Of a stretch of 5,690 nucleotides of DNA, positions 5,536-5,690 are shown piece by piece. The notes under the pieces were generated by a model that saw nothing but the letters and a program-made list of their open reading frames with translations, was not told the DNA's origin and made no database searches. The stretch is from positions 1 to 5,690 of the forward strand of contig JAUVRV010000208.1 in assembly GCA_030597435.1 (NCBI GenBank). Direction: 5' to 3'. Both the position numbers and the translations under genes were made by a program. Positions within the stretch are counted from its first letter, which is position 1. The number at the start of each line of letters is the position of its first letter. The stretch comes from Gemmatimonadales bacterium. GTDB lineage: Bacteria; Gemmatimonadota; Gemmatimonadetes; Gemmatimonadales; GWC2-71-9.

Positions 5536-5690
5536 CCCTTTTGAGCCATTGCAGCACTCCTTCTATGCGCGCGACACGAAACGTGTCGCGCGCGCTTTGT
5601 TGGGGTGCTATCTCCGGAGCGATGTGGGCAAGGAGGTCACAATCGGCCGTATCGTTGAGGTTGAGGCGTATGTGGGACCTCACGATCCAG
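5525..5690 (+). CDS. mpg: DNA-3-methyladenine glycosylase, AAG/Mpg family (5' part only)
   Basis: Seen: the first 55 codons of a gene that runs off the window, so about a quarter of the usual roughly 200 residues. The frame reads SFYARDTKRVARALLG (12-27), the characteristic opening of bacterial AAG-type glycosylases (normally FYxRDTxxVARxLLG), then GRIVEVEAYVGPHDP (41-55). This holds the active-site motif in which E47 corresponds to the catalytic glutamate and Y49 to the base-stacking tyrosine of human AAG. Known: these monofunctional enzymes remove 3-methyladenine, hypoxanthine and other alkylated or deaminated purines in base excision repair. The ATG at 5525 overlaps the NYN stop (ATGA), which favours this start; TTG at 5549 is a possible shorter start. 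It is the third gene of the probable operon. The short extension before FYARD is usual. Intactness beyond residue 55 cannot be judged. Confidence 0.88.
   Translation, partial: MISTPFEPLQHSFYARDTKRVARALLGCYLRSDVGKEVTIGRIVEVEAYVGPHDP
5567..5593. repeat. perfect 12-bp inverted repeat with 3-base loop inside mpg
   Basis: GCGCGCGACACG (5567-5578) and CGTGTCGCGCGC (5582-5593) are exact reverse complements separated by AAA. It lies in codons 15-23 of the glycosylase, encoding part of the conserved ARDTKRVAR segment. As RNA it would form a very stable G/C-rich stem. Only a poor T run follows (GCTTTGTTGG), so it is a weak terminator candidate. The protein motif itself favours Arg/Ala codons, which contribute to the symmetry, but a 12-of-12 match is more than needed. 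Confidence 0.6.

Noticed and set aside
5477..5683. Minus-strand 68-codon frame at the right end
   Set aside because: It is antisense to the recognisable FYARDT and VEAYVG motifs of the glycosylase.

Overview
The window looks like ordinary bacterial chromosome with moderately high G+C (judged by eye, not counted). It has tightly packed genes, GTG and TTG starts, and stop/start overlaps between neighbours. No phage, insertion sequence, CRISPR array, tRNA or rRNA was seen. The gene types (a short HNH endonuclease beginning MRCLALNASFEPL, an acyl-CoA ligase, a NYN-LOTUS protein with a long charged tail, and a 3-methyladenine DNA glycosylase of the AAG/Mpg family) fit a Chloroflexota-like or possibly actinobacterial genome. 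That placement is a family-level impression and is uncertain.

Layout: (1) 24-977, minus strand: an EamA/DMT-family membrane transporter. (2) 978-1152: a divergent intergenic region with two 6-4-6 dyads (1059-1074 and 1103-1118). The second dyad is the core of a terminator-like hairpin with a T5 run, placed between a possible plus-strand promoter and the next gene. (3) 1153-1704, plus strand: a standalone HNH endonuclease. (4) 1705-1854: a 150-base gap with a pyrimidine-rich stretch and, at its end, a strong ribosome binding site. (5) 1855-5690, plus strand: a three-gene run in which each junction is a 4-base stop/start overlap. The genes are an acyl-CoA synthetase-like ligase, a 700-residue NYN ribonuclease-like protein with LOTUS-type domain(s) and a repetitive disordered tail, and the start of a DNA-3-methyladenine glycosylase cut by the window edge.

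How the genes may work together: the last three are very probably co-transcribed and translationally coupled, although their predicted roles (fatty-acid activation, RNA cleavage or binding, and alkylated-base repair) do not form an obvious pathway. The glycosylase start codon lies inside a small hairpin that covers the upstream stop codon, and 32 bases further on the coding sequence holds a perfect 12-bp inverted repeat with a 3-base loop. The most unusual object is the NYN protein. It has an N-terminal nuclease fold, one clear and one weaker LOTUS-like winged helix, a roughly 300-residue tail with three regularly spaced basic repeats and two RRGSRGA boxes in acidic linkers, and a terminal amphipathic segment. 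This layout resembles an RNA-processing scaffold, but that function is inferred and not shown.
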